DNA of 64,000 nucleotides from Dactylorhiza incarnata (GCA_033032865.1 JAWHQI010000040.1:11639001-11703000), one strand, 5' to 3'; shown: positions 24,085 through 36,110, counted from the first letter of the stretch. Program-made: numbers and translations. The notes: generated by a model not told the origin, from the sequence alone.

Positions 24085-25645
24085 ATGGCGGGAGATGTTG
24101 AGCAACGCGAGGAGTTTGGCGAGACACCTCAGGAGGCGATGGCCAGGATGCTCGCAGATTTCAGAAAGGAGGTGCTCGACACCTTGGGGTTCACGGTCAC
24201 AGCTCTGCGAAGCGAGTTTGCGACCCCAGCCCCTCGAGCGACCCCTCCCCCTATAACAGTCGGCGAGAATGCACCAGGGGGAAGGGCTGGAAAGGAAGTG
24301 GCCGTTGGTTTAAGTCAGAACCAGGAAGGGCGAGTGTTGTTCGACAGCCCGGCGAGCTCCGTGCCTGCGAGCTCAGTGCTCGCGAGCTTTGTCCCAGCGA
24401 GCGCGACACAGGCTAGTGCGCGACAAGAGGAAGCGACGACAGTTGGGTTGGTTCAGGCGAGCACCGTCCTCGCGAGTGCGGTCCCGACAAGCTCAGGTTT
24501 GGCGAGCGACCCCGGGGGGCAAGTGGAGCCAGGAAGAGTGAAAGGGGGAATCCCCTTTTGCGAGCTGGTGCTTTCTGCACCCATCCCCGGGGGATTCGGA
24601 GAGTGGGACCGGGTGTACTACAACGGTAGAGATGACCCCGTCCAGTACCTGCAGAGCTTCGAAGACTCGGTCTCCATCAGGCCGATGTCAGATGCCTTCA
24701 AGTGTCGGCTCTTTGCTGTCACCCTCAGGGAGAAGGCCAGGGACTGGTTCCATCAACTCCCCGCAGGATCAATCTATGCGTTCGAAGATTTGCGCCGAAG
24801 TTTTTTGCTGAGGTTCTCGACCTCGAAAAAGAGGAAGAAGGACGCTGATTCCCTCTTCACGGAAAGCAGGAGCCCAGGGAGTCGCTGGCTCAATATGCCG
24901 ATAGGTTCCAAGAGGAAGTACAACTCACTCAAGAGATGCCTGGGTTTGCACTCCAACTCGCCTTCACGGTCGGGTTGAAAGAGAGTTTTTTCAAGATGGC
25001 GTTGAAGAGGAAAGCCCCTGTCTCATATGAAGAGCTGATGGAGAGGGTGTCGGAGGAAGTCGCGAGTGAAGAAGTCAACCCGGAGCTCACCAAGAGGCTA
25101 GCAAATCTCAGTGAGCCGGAGGTGAGGCAGCAGGAGGTTAGGAGAAGGGAAGAGCCCCGGGCCCCGGAGGGGGGATGGAGGCCTCAAGGTGGAGGAATGC
25201 AAGGGCAGGGGAGGGGTTACGGCCAAAGAAGTGGTAACCGTTTCGAAGGTCAATGGAGACCCCCCAGTTGGGGTGGAGGCAGGGTCCGATGCAGATGCCT
25301 CCCCCACCTCAACAGGACATGGCAATTGGCCGGGGAAGAGGAAGAGTAAGGAGAGGCGAGGTGGAAGCAGCAGCTGCTAGGAGGAGAAGGAATAGGGTGG
25401 CGGAGGCCGAAGAAGGGGAGGTGACGTTGCCGTATTGTATCTTCCATGATGAGGAAGGTCACGCAACGGACACCTGCCCGGAGTTCCTGGAAGTGAAGAG
25501 GGGCAGAGCGCCCACACCGCAGCAGCTGCAGCCAGTGAGGATTGTGGAGGTCGAACCTCGAGAGGAGAGCGAGGAAAGGTGTGAAGATAGAAACGATGTG
25601 GGGAATAGGGGAGGGATCAGGGTGATCCATGGGGGGGGGGGGTAG
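24085..25645 (+). pseudogene. gag: gag of element D
   Basis: The start is MAGDVEQREE. A low-complexity Ala/Ser/Val stretch (residues about 85-150) is followed by the gypsy gag core (DPVQYLQSFEDSV, REKARDWFHQLP). A frameshift near 24860 breaks it, and the frame resumes near 24936 (MPGFALQLAFTVGL). An RGG-rich part and a second shift near 25250-25330 precede a knuckle at about 25434-25478, CIFHDEEGHATDTC. This is the C-H-H-C variant (His replaces the second Cys) common in Tat gags. Gag packages element RNA. The frame ends at 25645, three bases before pol. Confidence 0.88.
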
Positions 25646-25647
25646 GG

Positions 25648-28600
25648 GTGGAGGCGACCCGCAAGGCTAGCCTCCATATCATCTACCGCCGGAGCGTAGC
25701 TTCAACATCCACCGCTTCACCCCCGGCCGAAAAAATCGTTTTCACCCCGAAGGACATGCCGGGCTATGAGGACCCGTTCTGCGACGCATTGGTCATTCAG
25801 ACGGCGATCGAGAATTTCACCGTCTCCCGAATCCTAGTGGACAACGGGAGTTCAGTCAACGTCATCTTCAAGAAGGCGTTTGACAAGATGGAGGTGGAGC
25901 CCAGAAGAGTGTTGGCCTCAGATGGCCCTCTGTTTGGATTCTCGGGGGAGAGGAAAGAAGTGGAAGGGGGAGTAGGACTTCATGTGACCCTGGGTGGGCA
26001 GTCCAGGAACTGCCATTTTGTCATAGTAGACGCTCTAAGCAGTTACAGTGCCATCTTCGGACGACCACTCATCAGCGCGTTCCGCTGTGTCCCTTCTACA
26101 TTTCATCAATGCCTTAAGTTCAATGACGGAGGGGTTCAGGTGCAGATCAGGGGGGATCCCATGGTGGCAAGACAGTGCTACGTAACGGCTGTCAACACCA
26201 TCTCCTGGATGGGAGAAGCTGAGGAGTTGGATAGGATGATGGAGGAGGAGGCCGAAGCAGGAGGTATGGAGGTAGCCGAGGAGAAGATGGAGGGAGATGA
26301 AGTCGATGCCCAGGAAGTGGTAGCTGAGGGACCCCGGGCGGAAGGAGAGGAAGAAGAAGAGAAGGCCCAGGAGGGAGGGGCAGAAGAGCTGATGGTGGTA
26401 GAAAAGGAAGTCGAGGAGGGGACCCAGGCTCCCACTTGTGCCGAAGAGGAGAGGGCTTGGGGAGAGCAGTCCCAGTTGGAGGCTGTGGACGAAGTCGTGG
26501 AGCTCGAGGTCACCACCCGGTTGGGGGTGGTGGAGAAGGTCAGGGTCAGCGGAGAACTCAACCCGGAAGATCAAGCGGAGATTCTGGCTTGCATACAGAA
26601 GAACGTAGATGTCTTCGCTTGGAATGCCGCGGAAATGCCCGGAATCGATGCGGATGTGGCTTGCCATCGCCTCAACCTCGATCCCGGCGCCCGCCCCATC
26701 CGCCAGAAGAGGAGGGTCGTCGCAGACAAGCTGGAAAGGCCCATCCGCGAGGAAGTAGGCAAGCTCCTGCAGGCAGGCTTTGTATCGGAGATCCAGTATC
26801 CAGGCTGGGTCTCCAACGTCGTTATGGTGAAAAAAGGGGGAGGTAAGTGGAGGATGTGTATCGACTTTTCTTTGCTTAATAAATCATGCCCTAAGGATTG
26901 TTACCCCCTGCCTAGAATCGACGCGCTGGTTGACTCAGCCGTCGGTTTTTCTGTAATGTCTTTCCTAGATGCTTTTTCAGGTTACCATCAAATCCGCATG
27001 CACCCCCCGGACATCAAAGATGTCTCTTCATTACGGGGATGGATGCTACTGTTATAAAATGATGTCGTTCGGGCTCAAGAATGCAGGTGCCACATACCAA
27101 AGGATGATGGACAGAGTCTTCCGCGAGCAAAAGGGAAGAAATTTAGAGGTTTATGTAGACGACCTCATGGTAAAGAGCCGGGACCTCGGGTCTCACCTCC
27201 GAGACCTTGAAGAGATGTTCGGGACCCTGCGACGGTACAAGATGAAACTCAATCCCTTGAAGTGTGTCTTCGGGGCGAGCCGAGGAAAGTTCCTAGGCCA
27301 CTTACTCACCCCCGCAGGAGTGGAGCCTAACCCAGATAAGGTTAAGGCGGTAATGGAGTTGGGGTCGCTGAGGAATCCAAAGGAGGTTCAGAGCCTTACA
27401 GGGAAGTTGGCGGGGCTCAGCAGGTTCCTCTCCAAGGCAGGAGAAAAGTGTGCGCCTTTCTTCAAGGTGTTGCGGGGCAACAAGAAGTTTGAATGGACCC
27501 TAGAGTGCGAAAAAGCCTTCCAGGCTCTGAAGGAACAACTCACCCAGACCCCTCTGCTCCAGGAGCCGAGGCCAGGGGAAGACCTATCCCTGCACCTGGG
27601 GGTAGGATCCGAAGCAGTAAGTTCCGTGCTGATCCGAGAGAAAGGAAAGAAACAGTTCCCTATCTACTACGTCAGCCGAGTGCTGAAGAAGGCAGAACTC
27701 CGGTACCCGATCCTAGAAAGGTTAGCCTTCGCATTGGTGGTGTCGTCCGGAGGCTCCGACATTACTTTCAGGCCCATTCAATCAAAGTAGTGACGGACCA
27801 CCCGCTCCATAAAATCATGGAAGGGGCGGAGCACTCGGGAAGGTTAGCAAAGTGGTCCGTGGAGTTAAGTGAATTCAATATCACATTCGTGCTCAGGACG
27901 TCCATCAGAGCTCAGGCGATGGCAGACTTCATGGCCGACTATGCGTCCGAAGTGGGGGAGCACGAGCCACCTCCCCCAGAGGCATGGAAGATGTTGGTGG
28001 ACGGAGCGTCGGGAAAATACTCCTATGGAGGGGGAATGGTCCTGGTGAGTCCTCAGGGGACTCGGATTGAGCAAGCCTTAAATATCCATTTCCCAATTAC
28101 CAACAACCAGGCTGAGTACGAGGCAGTTATAGCGGGCCTTCGGCTGGCCTGGGAACTAGGGGTGTAGGACGTGGAGGTCTCCACGGACTCCATGGTGGTA
28201 GCATGCCAAATCAAGGGAGAGTTTTAAGCGAAGGACCCAACCCTCCTGCTATACCTGGAGAAGGTTAAGGAGATCATCAGGCAATTCCGCACCTTCTCCA
28301 TCAAGCACGTACCGAGAGAGGAGAGCACCCAGGCAGACATCTTAGCCAAGTTCGGTCCCCGAGCGGGAGGGACGGCTTCGGAGCTCTTTCGGCCCTGCAT
28401 CGAGGAAGGAGAATTGATGGAGGTTGATCAACAAGCCTCGTGGATGGACCCGTTCATCACCTTCCTCTCCTCCGGGCAGTTCCCTGGAGAGGATATGGAC
28501 AAGAGGCGCTTCAGGTATAAGTCAGCTTATTACTCCTTGCATGCAGGAGGGCTCTATAGGAAAACTCTCTCGGGACTCCTGGCCCGTTGTGTTTCCGAGG

Positions 28601-29694
28601 AGGAGGTTCCGAGAGTCCTGCAAGAAATCCACTCTGGGGAGTGCGGCAGTCGCTCCGGGAGCCAGACCCTGGAGGGAAGGGTGTTAAGGCAAGGCTACTT
28701 CTGGCCCACTCTCAGCAAGGACGCGGCGGAGTTCGCAAGGAAGTGCCCGAAGTGCCAGCTCTATGCTCCGCTCCAGCTCCTCTCAGCTCAAAGACTCCGG
28801 ACCATCACGGCTCCCTAGCCCTTCGCCATATGGGGGCTGGACCTGGTCGGTCCCTTCCCCCAAGCCAGCGGCCAGAGGAAGTTCCTGTTGGTCATGATCG
28901 ACTACTTCTCCAAGTGGGTAGAAGTGAAAGCACTCGCTAAGGTAACCTCTCAGGTTGTAAGGAATTTTGTATGGGGGGAGATAATTTGCAGGCATGGACT
29001 CCCTCTAGCTATAGAGACGGACAATGGGCCGCAGTTTGCTAGTGAAGAGTTTGTTGGCTTCTGCACCCAGCTTGGCATTAATCTCAGGTTCACATTGGTC
29101 CACCACCCGAGGAGCAATGGGCAGGTGGAGGCGGCGAACAAAATAATCGTCAACCTACTAAAAAAGAAAGTGGAGAACCTCCGGCTGAACTGGGTGGAAC
29201 AGCTACCCTCTGTCCTCTGGGCCATGAGGACTACTCCGAATACCGCCACCGGAGAGACTCCGTTCAAGCTCTCTCACGGGTCCGAGGCCGTTCTCCCCAT
29301 AGAGTTTGAGGTGAAGACCCCCCGGGTGATCGCTGCAAGCGAGGGGGATGAAGAGTGGTTGGAAGGTAACAATGCAGAGCAGAGGTTGTCTTTGGACCTC
29401 GTGGAAGAACTCCGGGACTTGGACACCATCAGGCAGGAAGAGGTCAAGCGGCGGATGGCTCGATATTTTGACAAACATATCCGAATAAAACACTTTCAGA
29501 AAGGAGACCTGGTCCTGAAGAAGGTCGATGCGGCCGACAGAGGGGCCACGGTGGGCAAGCTTAACCCCAACTGGGAGGGTCCATATATTGTAAGCGAGGC
29601 GCTCAAGTCGGGGGGATATCACCTCCAGGATGTGGAATGGGTCCCCCTCGACCGAGCCCGGAGTGGGGATGACTTGAAACAGTTTTACCCTTAA
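25648..29694 (+). pseudogene. pol: pol of element D: protease, RT, RNase H, second RNase H, integrase
   Basis: Domains in order: protease with LVDNGSS (about 25836); a Glu-rich linker; reverse transcriptase with WRMCIDFSLLNK, a frameshift near 27020, then VYVDDLMVKS (about 27150); RNase H (IYYVSRVLKKAELRY), with a shift near 27750; a second, archaeal-type RNase H (LVDGASGKYSYGGG, NNQAEYEAVIAGL) with a TAG at 28165 and a TAA near 28226; integrase with zinc residues CPKCQ, a TAG near 28816, then LDLVGPF, ETDNGPQF and a core ending in NGQVEAANK. The dual RNase H marks the Tat group. About five single-base or stop defects make it inactive. Confidence 0.92.
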
Positions 29695-29777
29695 AAGACT
29701 TTATTGTGTTGTTTAATGAATGTCTTGCTTTCTTTTGTGATGCTTCTAACTGCTGCCGTGCCAAGGTAACAAATGTT

Positions 29778-30341
29778 GGTGCTGGAATGCCCCAGATCGA
29801 TTCCGCTCCTGGGCTCTCACCAGACGAGGGCTTCAGGTTGATCTCTGGAGAGGCTGGCAAGGTTGGATATGTTAGTGCTGGAATGCCCCAGATAGATTCC
29901 GCTCCCGGGCTCTCACCTAGACGGGGGGTTCAGGTTGATCTCTGGAGAGGCTGGCAAGGTTGGATATGTTGGTGCTGGAATGCCCCAGATCGATTCCGCT
30001 CCCGGGCTCTCACCTAGACGGGGGGTTCAGGTTGATCTCTGGAGAGGCTGGCAAGGTTGGATATGTTGGTGCTGGAATTCCCCAGATCGATTCCGCTCCC
30101 GGGCTCTCACCTAGACGGGGGGTTCAGGTTGATCTCTGGAGAGGCTGGCAAGGTTGGATATGTTGGTGCTGGAATGCCCCAGATCGATTCCGCTCCCGGG
30201 CTCTCACTAGACGAGGGGTTCAGGTTGATCTCTGGAGAGGCGGGCAAGGTTGGATATGTTGGTGCTGGAATGCCCCAGATCGATTCCGCTCCCGGGCTCT
30301 CACCTTGACGGGGGGTTCAGGTTGATCTCTGAAGAGGCTGG
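29778..30341 (+). repeat. 97-bp tandem repeat after pol of element D
   Basis: Units begin at gctggaatgccccagatcga-type sequence near 29781, 29877, 29974, 30071, 30168 and 30264, so the period is 96-97 bp with about 5.8 copies. The copies are very alike. Tandem repeats between integrase and LTR are known in Tat/Ogre elements and can seed satellite DNA. Confidence 0.95.
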
Positions 30342-30829
30342 CAATAGGGATCAAGACCCCAGGGAACAGGTTGAGGTGATAGAGCCAGAAGGGTTTGGTT
30401 TGCGAGATGGGAGGGGTTGAGGCTAGCAAGTCCTGAAGTAGCGGGTCGAGATACTAAGAAGTCGGGGAGTTTGATTCGCAGGATATCGATGCCCAAGCTC
30501 GCTAAGGTCTGGTTCGCCGGGCAGTATCCGCAAGCTGCAACAGCCCAGGTTCGCGAGATCCATAAGAAGAGAACCCTGGCGAGGCGAGCCTTGACACACG
30601 CATTCGCTATCCCCCCCCCCCCCCCGAGAACACTGCCGCATAACTAGTCATGAGTTCAGAAAGAGATCAAAGGCAAGAGAAAAAAGAAACGCGGTCATGC
30701 GCATAAATACTAATGAAAAATCATAACTATCATTCCCCAACATTTTTCTATGTTTGGCGGCGATCTCGCCAACCCAAGAAATAAAAATATACATCCGGAA
30801 GAGAGGGAGAAGAGAGGCTAAGAGGGGGT
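30342..30829. other. Spacer between the tandem repeats and the antisense genes
   Basis: There is no credible coding frame. It holds a 14-base C run near 30611 and AT-richer sequence at 30650-30790. It would contain the 3' end of the first antisense transcript (inference). Confidence 0.5.
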
Positions 30830-32779
30830 TCATTCTGGGGGGCCCTCGCCATTCTTGTGAGCCCCCAACCACGGCGCCAAGTCGAAGAGTTCCGGGCAGA
30901 CGTCTTCGGCTGTAAATTCCATCGCGTCTTCGGCTAGTAGGCTCGCGTTCTTGAGGGTCGTGAAGACGTGGTTAGCAACTTCGTGTGCATCTCGCCGCCT
31001 CCGCTCCTCGCTTTCGGCAATCCTCTGTTGAGACCCGGCTCACCCAGGAGACGGAGGTAACTTGCTGCGAACCAGCTCATCCACCCGAGCCTTCAACATG
31101 GTATTCTCCAACTCCAGCTCGCCATTGCGAGCGAGAAGCTTGGTCGCCACGTCGGCATCCTGAGTTAGCATCAAATGAGTTAGACAAAGGTCGGAGGTCG
31201 CGAACAGCGGAGAAAGGAGGCCCAAGAGCCGCTTACCATCTTGCCCTGCATCCCGGCGAGGAGGCTTTCCGACATATCCTCTCTCTCCTTAAGGCCTTTG
31301 ATCTCCTCGCGATCTCTCTTAAGCTCATCCTTATACGCACGGATGTCCCTATCCGCCTGCAGGTAACGGCGCCCCGCCATATGTGCGAGCTCCGTCGAAC
31401 GGAACTGGGCTCGCATTTCTTCATAGACCAGTTGCCTTGGTCCCATCTCTTTATAGGCGGCGGCGTCCTCACGGCCGTATAAGCCGAAGGAGATAGAGAA
31501 CGCCTCCTCCCTGGCCTTACCGAGCTCCACCCAAGAGGAGTGAAGGGTGGAGTAGGAAATCTGGTTGGCGTTAGGGTCCCAAGCGAGCAGGGGCTCGCCG
31601 AGGATATCAGAAACTTTCTCACCCAGACCGAAGTTCTTGTGACCCTTGGGTTGGGGGGTGCGGAAGAACTCCCAGCGCCCTGACTCGCCATGGGGTCCGG
31701 CTGTTTCGCAGGGGAAGGAGGCGAGCCGTCGGTCTCGCTCAGATCAATGACCGCGCTCTTGTCTTTAACAGCGAGGATTTTCCCTTTCGACTTCTTGGAG
31801 GAGGGTTGTGAACCCGGTTGACTCGCAGACGGAGGCCGCTTCTTGCCGGACCCGATGGTAGGAAGATCGCGGCAAGCCTCTGCCTCCGCGCTCGCGAGAG
31901 TGTCCGCCGTGAGAGTGACGCCTTGCGCGTGCGGAGGATTAACGGGGATCTCGCGCTCGCCTGAAGAGTAAGAGTGTTACACGGCGAAGAAAACGGAAAG
32001 GAGAGTGGGGCGAGAGCGAGCCATACCTTCCCCTTGAGGAACTACGAGTAACGAGTCGACGTTGCGCCGCAGATAGGCGACTTCAAAATTCTTTCCGGAG
32101 AGGTATTGGAGGAGTTTGGCGTCGGCACCGCTCAGCGAGCTCGGAGGGCGATAGGTGGCGTCATCCCGCTGCAGAGGGGTGAAGTGGAGATTACCGAAGG
32201 GCCCCTTCACCAGGAGGAACTTCTGGGTCCAGTAGTGACTCTTGTTCACCGTCTCGCAGATGGTGACGTGCAGACTCGCGAAGTAGGTGGTCCCATCTCG
32301 GAAGGCGCGGAAGGAGAACACCTTGCGGAAGACGAGGAGACTGAACTCGATCCTCTCCTCCCGCAAGTAACTAGCGAACGCGACAATATCCGCGATCGCA
32401 TTCGGGGTCAACTGGCTCGGCAACACCCCATAATACCGCAGCACCTACAATGAATAGTGAGAAGGTCGCGGTAGCGGACAGGGAGCAGCGAGAAGGCTAA
32501 GCGAAGTACCTGATGAATTTCGGGCCATAAAGGGAGTCGCAACCCATTCTCGAAGTGCGCAATGGGGATCGCGAGCTCGTTAGCCTCGGTCTCGTTCAAT
32601 GTAGATCTCTCACTCGGACAGCGAGCCGAATAACCCTCCGGCAGATAACGATCCACATCATATTTGTACTCCTCGGCCGTGATGTTCGCGCAGTAGAACT
32701 CGTGGGCTTGAAACGCTGAGGCGCATCTTGACCGCCCCTCGCTCTCGCCATCCACTCCCATTAGCTGATTTGTTCGCAT
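30830..32779 (-). pseudogene. Antisense four-exon gene 1 of element D (Transposase_28-like domain)
   Basis: Read on the minus strand: exons 32510-32779, 32027-32444, 31237-31960 and 30830-31159, with GT-AG introns of 65, 66 and 77 bp. Junctions join in phase; for example PEIHQ is followed by VLRYYGVLPSQL. That passage resembles the 'putative gypsy type transposon' (Transposase_28) domain found in antisense ORFs of Tat elements. The C-terminal part is a probable coiled coil (KDELKRDREEIKGL). The start is the first ATG after the TATA box (MRTNQLMG). Damage: a frameshift near 31700 in exon 3 and an in-frame TGA near 31040. Function unknown; despite the family name there is no transposase evidence. 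Confidence 0.78.
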
Positions 32780-32901
32780 CGAGTCAGGAAGAGGCAACTT
32801 ACAAGCAGCGAACGCGAGCACGAGCTTGCCAGAACAGAGATGAGTGTAGACGCGAGAGGACTTGAGAAATAAATGCGACGGGTTGAAAAATTGAATCCGA
32901 A

Positions 32902-32911
32902 CTATTTATAG
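32902..32911 (-). promoter_or_regulatory. TATA box of antisense gene 1 of D
   Basis: On the minus strand the sequence is tataaatagt, about 125 bp before the ATG at 32779, with no ATG in between. A separate minus-strand promoter is the simplest reading. Confidence 0.6.
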
Positions 32912-33300
32912 GAAACTCGGGTGGGCATGGGAATCGAAGCGTCGGGAGTGCGGATAGCGAAAATAAAGTAGATTTCTACTCAATGGGACTGCAGTCTTGC
33001 GAGCCAGGGCTCGCCGCCGCGCGGTAATTAAGTCTCGCCCAAGACCGGCCCGTGAGGAAAGGGGGTTTGGGCACAACATCGCCAAGAAGTTCGCGAGTGC
33101 TCCACGAAGGCGATCATATCAAACACGGCGAGCGAACTGAAGGAACCACAGGCACACCACGGAAATGAAGGGCAAAATAAAAAATGATAAAAGGCAAGCC
33201 ACGATAGACTCGCAAATATTACCATACCAGATATTGTTCAACAGAAGCGTCATGAGAGAAATAAAAGCAAGGGGATAGTAGAAATAAACCCGCGGCAGTC

Positions 33301-34534
33301 TCAGGGGTAAGGGAGCCATTTCCAGCGACCCCGTCCTCGCTTCCCCGCGCGCGGCGCCACTCTCGGATAGTGGTATTCGCGAAGTGCTTTGAACTCACGC
33401 AGGATTAGGGGTGCTTGATCCTCGCCCCGCGAGATGTGCACGCCGGGCGAAGTAACGTTTGCGCGAGTCACCGGCCCCGCCTCGACGAGCAAGCGCGCGT
33501 TCGCGTCCTCCATCACGGCAAATCTCTCGTTGAAGGAAGCTCGGTCCGCGTCATATCGCTCCTCCAGCTCGTGCAGCATCATACCGTACTTCTGAAGCAC
33601 CTCTGACACCCGACTCTTCATCCGCACAGGGTCGCCCGGGTCTCCCAGGAAGTCTTCGATCTGGCTCGGCGAGGGCGGCGGTGACATCTTCACCCTCCCG
33701 TGCTCTGACTCAGGTGTGGCTCCTGAAATTTCTGCGAAAGAAGAGTTAGTAGGATCAAGAGACGAGCAAGAGAAAGGAGCCCGCGAAGATGTGCTAACCT
33801 TGCGAGAAGGGAGACTCGCGACGTTGCTGGTGGGAAGGCTCCGGCCGACCCTGGAAGTTTCCGCGAAACCCTGGGACGTGGGGTTTCCCCAGACCAGGGG
33901 GGTACACCACCCTCTCCGTGACCTGGGCGCCGTCGAGAAGCGAACCGCCTGGACTTCGCCTGCCCACCACACTGAAGCCAGGGGTCGCCACGTTAACCTT
34001 AGGTGGAATCGGCGAGTGCGCCGGTGTGGAGCCTTTCTCCTTGGGGCTCGGTGGTGGGGTATCTGCATAGGCCACAAACGCATAGATATCGCACGGACCC
34101 AAGCGGAGGTAAAGGAGGGTACTTATGACTTACGGGGTTGCGAGAGAGGCGCCTGTAGGGCCGAGGTTCTGGTCCCAGCGCCTAGTAATTCCAACTTCGC
34201 TGGAGACAGAGCATGGTAAGAGGTCAGCGTGAGGCCCGCCATGCGTTCCTCAGGGGGAGGATTCTGCAAAAAGAGAAGGAGTGAATGGGTAGTCGATATA
34301 AAAAGTCTAGACGAGGAATACCTGTTGCGCGAGCCCGGTATCCAGCGGCGAGGGTGAGGCAGGAGGTGACGACACGTCCTCCCCCTACGACCTCCAAACC
34401 ATCTTGGCCTTCTTAGACTGTGGGGAAGGGGATGTGGCCGGGTTGAACATCCAGGCGTTGCGCTCGGCGACCTGGGCCTTCGCCATCTCCCTTGAAGCCT
34501 TCAGTCGATCTCGCGCGCTCAGCTTGGAGGACAT
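33301..34534 (-). pseudogene. Antisense four-exon gene 2 of element D (unknown function)
   Basis: Minus-strand exons are 34322-34534, 34134-34263, 33799-34062 and 33301-33731, with GT-AG introns of 58, 71 and 67 bp. All three junctions keep the reading frame (phases 0, 1, 1), which is unlikely by chance. The start MSSKLSARDRLKASREMAKA looks helical and basic. A Pro/Ser-rich middle follows, then a helical stretch (EVLQKYGMMLHELEERYDAD) and a basic C-terminus (GKRGRGRWKWLPYP). An in-frame TAG near 34385 is the one clear defect. I do not recognise the family. Some introns are short for plants, so splicing needs proof. Confidence 0.65.
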
Positions 34535-34600
34535 TCTGAGAGGTTGTTTTCTGCGAGGAAGAAGGGGAAGGAAAGGCTTGATCACTAGCCACGGCGGACG

Positions 34601-34610
34601 GTATTTATAG
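34601..34610 (-). promoter_or_regulatory. TATA box of antisense gene 2 of D
   Basis: On the minus strand the sequence is ctataaatac, about 70 bp before the ATG at 34534. With the box at 32902 it implies two antisense transcription units. Confidence 0.6.
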
Positions 34611-34708
34611 TTTTGGGCGTGGGACCCACCACAAGATTCCCGCCACGTCAGCCGAATCGGCAAACACCAGGGGTTGGATGTTTCTTCGCGAGCTCAAGAC
34701 AACCTCGC

Positions 34709-34723
34709 GAAGAGCGGGGATTG
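34709..34723 (+). other. Polypurine tract of element D
   Basis: gaagagcggggattg abuts the 3' LTR and would prime plus-strand cDNA. Confidence 0.75.
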
Positions 34724-35665
34724 TGTACAACCCCGATGTTTTCCAGGAAGGGTTCCGAGTTCGCACGACCAAGGGAGCGAGCCAGGATGGGTGAGCCCAG
34801 GCAAGGGCGAGCCCAGGCAGGGGCGAGCCGGGGAAGAGGCGAGCCAGCCGGTTGAAGGAGTTCGCTAGGCAGGCCCGGGACCTTGGGGTACAAATAGCCA
34901 TTTCTGGGGTACAGTTAGCCATTTTGGCGAGCTCGACCCGCTAAGGAGCGGTTCGTCAGGCGAGCCAGCCAGTCGAAGGAGTTCGCTAGGCAGTCCCGGG
35001 ACCTGGGGGTACAAATAGCCATTTCTGGGGTACAATTAGCCATTTTGGCGAGCTCGACCCGCTAAGGAGCGGTTCAGAAGGCGAGCCGTAGAGGCAGGCG
35101 AGCCAGCCGGCCGAAGGAGTCCGCTAGGCGGCTTTGGCGAGCCATCCAGATCTTTTGGCGAGCCCCATGTTCGCTGAACAGGTCGAGGGTCTCGGGTTCG
35201 CTGGTACCTGGGGTGGTCTTTTACTAGAAAACCCCTGGTGGTCTGCGGCTAGCCCCTCCGGACAGTGGAGTTTGGCTGTTAGCAGACCAATTTGGGGTGC
35301 GGATAGTAGGAATGGACAGCGGGAGTTGGCTATTGACAGACCACAAAACCAAAATCTATAAATAGACCTTAAAGGGCACCTTGGAAGAGGACCGGTTCAG
35401 AATCTTTGAGCCTTCTTCTCTCCCTAGGTCACTTTGGTTTGGGCTCTCTAGCTCTCCAAGGTGCCCGAGTCTTAGCTTTGGCTTGGGAGGGGAAGCGCTC
35501 AACGATCTTCCGGGTTAGTGGAGGGACCTCCTCGCTGAGACTAGGGTCTTTGTTCTTTGTCCGAATCATCTGCCCACCCCTTCCGAGGGACCGGCAAGGG
35601 CTAGCTGCCCCTCAACTCATTGAGGGCCCCGAGCTCCACAAGAGAACGAGAAATCGGTTTCAACA
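34724..35665 (+). repeat. 3' LTR of element D
   Basis: It is 942 bp and very similar to the 5' LTR. The 32-bp length difference lies mainly in the number of gggcgagcc units. The TATA box is at 35356-35365. The TSD ttatg follows. Confidence 0.95.
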
Positions 35666-35775
35666 TTATGTATTCAATTAATATTGAACTATAATGACTT
35701 ATGATTATATGAATGCAAACTGGGCTTTGAATTGCTATTCTATCTGGATTGAAATTGATGGATTGTTAATCAGCC

Positions 35776-35878
35776 TTGTGTTCGACGAACTCCAGTTTGA
35801 GTTCGACGAACTCAGCTTTGAGTTCGACAAACTCAGCTTTGTGTTCAATGAACTCAGTTTGTGTTCGTCGAACTCAGC
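35776..35878 (+). repeat. Second gttcgacgaactc array in element C
   Basis: Five to six copies of the motif occur downstream of the accessory gene, after element D. The rest of 35671-36099 is AT-rich, with nothing else recognised. Confidence 0.85.
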
Positions 35879-36099
35879 TTTATGATTGGATAATTCAATC
35901 TATGTTGCATTGTTATGTTTATCAAATCTTACTAATGGATTGATTAAACTCTGCGCTAATATGACTTTCATAAACATTATCTGTTATAAAATTTTTGATG
36001 CAATAAGCATGAAATGATGAATTCATTATTGCAATAACACATATCAAGAATTTATGAGTAATGTACTCTAGCATTTGAGGGTGTTCTGCCTTCTTCAAA

Positions 36100-36110
36100 T
36101 AGGGGGAGAT
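36100..36110 (+). other. Polypurine tract of element C
   Basis: tagggggagat abuts the 3' LTR, as in SIRE-type copia elements. Confidence 0.85.

Larger units (their letters stand above)
23055..35665 (+). mobile_element. Element D: Tat-type Ty3/gypsy retrotransposon, youngest of the nest
   Basis: LTRs run TGTACAACC to CAACA (CAATA in the 5' copy). The TSD ttatg is perfect (23050-23054, 35666-35670). D is 12.6 kb and GC-rich. Order: LTR, gag, protease, reverse transcriptase, RNase H, second RNase H, integrase, 97-bp tandem repeats, two antisense genes, PPT, LTR. The dual RNase H and the antisense ORFs after integrase are known traits of the Tat/Retand group. It has few breaks, and its innermost position makes it the last insertion of the A-B-C-D series. 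Confidence 0.93.

Noticed and set aside
26035..26667. Long minus-strand frame opposite D's pol
   Set aside because: It is the complement of the GC-rich, Glu-coding linker and protease and matches nothing. It is a shadow of pol.
29778..30341. Forward coding frames across the 97-bp tandem repeats
   Set aside because: The frames of about 100-120 residues exist only because the repeat unit happens to lack stops. There is no family resemblance, and the period is not a multiple of three throughout.
32779..32821. Extending antisense gene 1 upstream of its first ATG
   Set aside because: The open frame continues upstream but contains no ATG after the TATA box, so the start at 32779 is preferred. A possible 42-bp intron there is too short to believe.
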